Source: Acanthaster planci
Taxonomy: Eukaryota > Echinodermata > Asteroidea > Valvatida > Acanthasteridae
Direction: 5' to 3'
NCBI RefSeq assembly: GCF_001949145.1
Contig: NW_019091536.1
Span: forward strand, 457,722-521,721
DNA: 64,000 nucleotides
Part shown: positions 63,701 through 64,000 of the stretch, one piece after another
Numbering within the stretch: the stretch's first letter is position 1
Layout of the letters: each line of letters starts with the position of its first letter
The notes under the pieces: model-generated
Databases searched by the model: none
The model's input: the letters and a program-made list of their open reading frames with translations, nothing else
Told to the model about the DNA's origin: nothing
Translations under genes and position numbers: made by a program

Positions 63701-64000
63701 TGTTGTGAACTGCAGGCAAGCCGCTAGACCGACCAACCACCTATACAGAGCAAGCAAGGCAACGGGCTCCATGCCACGTATTGACAAAGGTTGGATTTTG
63801 ACAGCCTGGTCAGCTGGGTGTCAGTGGGTAGAAATGTCCCCAAAGTAAATTGAATTTGAAGTGAGAGCATTAAATTATCAGGGATCTGCCGCTGCCGGTC
63901 GGGCGCGACCGGCACGCAGAATTGCTGACCGCCACAATCTGCCAAATCAACTTTTCCGACCGGCACGTTTTCCCGATAAGAACCCAAATAAAATAGCATC
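60739..64000 (+). other. 3' UTR of IQGAP and downstream intergenic DNA
   Basis: No second gene is supported in these 3.3 kb. Candidate poly(A) signals are ATTAAA at 60785-60790 and 60847-60852, and AATAAA at 62839-62844 and 63009-63014. The 3' end cannot be fixed without transcripts. A few TACATGTA motifs occur. Short open frames at 63600-63848 (+) and 63724-63999 (-) have no recognisable content. Confidence 0.6.
63893..63914. other. GC-rich perfect hairpin near the window end
   Basis: A 9-bp stem, TGCCGGTCG paired with CGACCGGCA, encloses a 4-nt loop. A third CGACCGGCA copy follows at 63957-63965. The GC content stands out from the A/T-rich surroundings. It could be the edge of a repeat or of the next gene's regulatory region. 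Confidence 0.5.

Noticed and set aside
63600-63848. Possible small gene downstream of IQGAP
   Set aside because: Short single open frame without recognisable domain, splice structure or conserved pattern.

Overview
This window is a piece of animal nuclear genome that carries one large gene, on the + strand: an IQGAP-family scaffold protein (IQGAP1/2/3-like). Its 43 coding exons run from the start codon at 260 to the stop codon at 60736-60738. I traced all exons by reading-frame continuity, splice sites and recognition of the family sequence. The spliced CDS is 4,985 nt, one base short of a whole number of codons. The missing base maps to exon 27, where the frame breaks at about 39452-39456. 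Allowing for it, the product is about 1,661 residues, close to human IQGAP1 (1,657). Domain order is calponin-homology (exons 2-5), six IQGAP internal repeats (exons 9-19), a WW-like domain (exon 20), four IQ motifs (exons 21-24), a RasGAP-related domain (about exons 26-34) and the RasGAP C-terminal domain (about exons 39-43).

The organism looks like a marine invertebrate, with an echinoderm (for example a sea star) as my best guess. The reasons are low-GC introns full of TACATGTA and ACCGGTA motifs, short introns compared with mammals, many MITE-like elements, and an IQGAP equally close to the vertebrate paralogues. No species marker is present, so this is inference. The run of N at 19903-20643 shows that this is a draft assembly.

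Layout: 1-259 is upstream/5' UTR. Introns 1-5 (336-22470) are long and saturated with TACATGTA-type motifs. They also hold a 16-bp minisatellite, a LINE remnant, two elements with inverted ends and a 0.63-kb foldback. From 24.7 to 39.6 kb the exons are dense and encode the repeats, WW, IQ motifs and the start of the GRD. Introns 27 and 28 (39576-49664) are long again and contain a 0.49-kb palindromic element flanked by TA. From 49.6 to 60.7 kb exons 29-43 encode the rest of the GRD and the C terminus. From 60739 to 64000 lie the 3' UTR and intergenic DNA, with no second gene that I can support.

I found no bacterial-type system, CRISPR array or new multigene system. The most interesting material is the gene's architecture (exon-pair repeats, a 22-nt and a 37-nt microexon, a GC-AG intron, a WW domain without its usual proline, a GAP domain with Thr where active RasGAPs have the arginine finger), the apparent frameshift, and a varied set of non-autonomous transposons in the introns.
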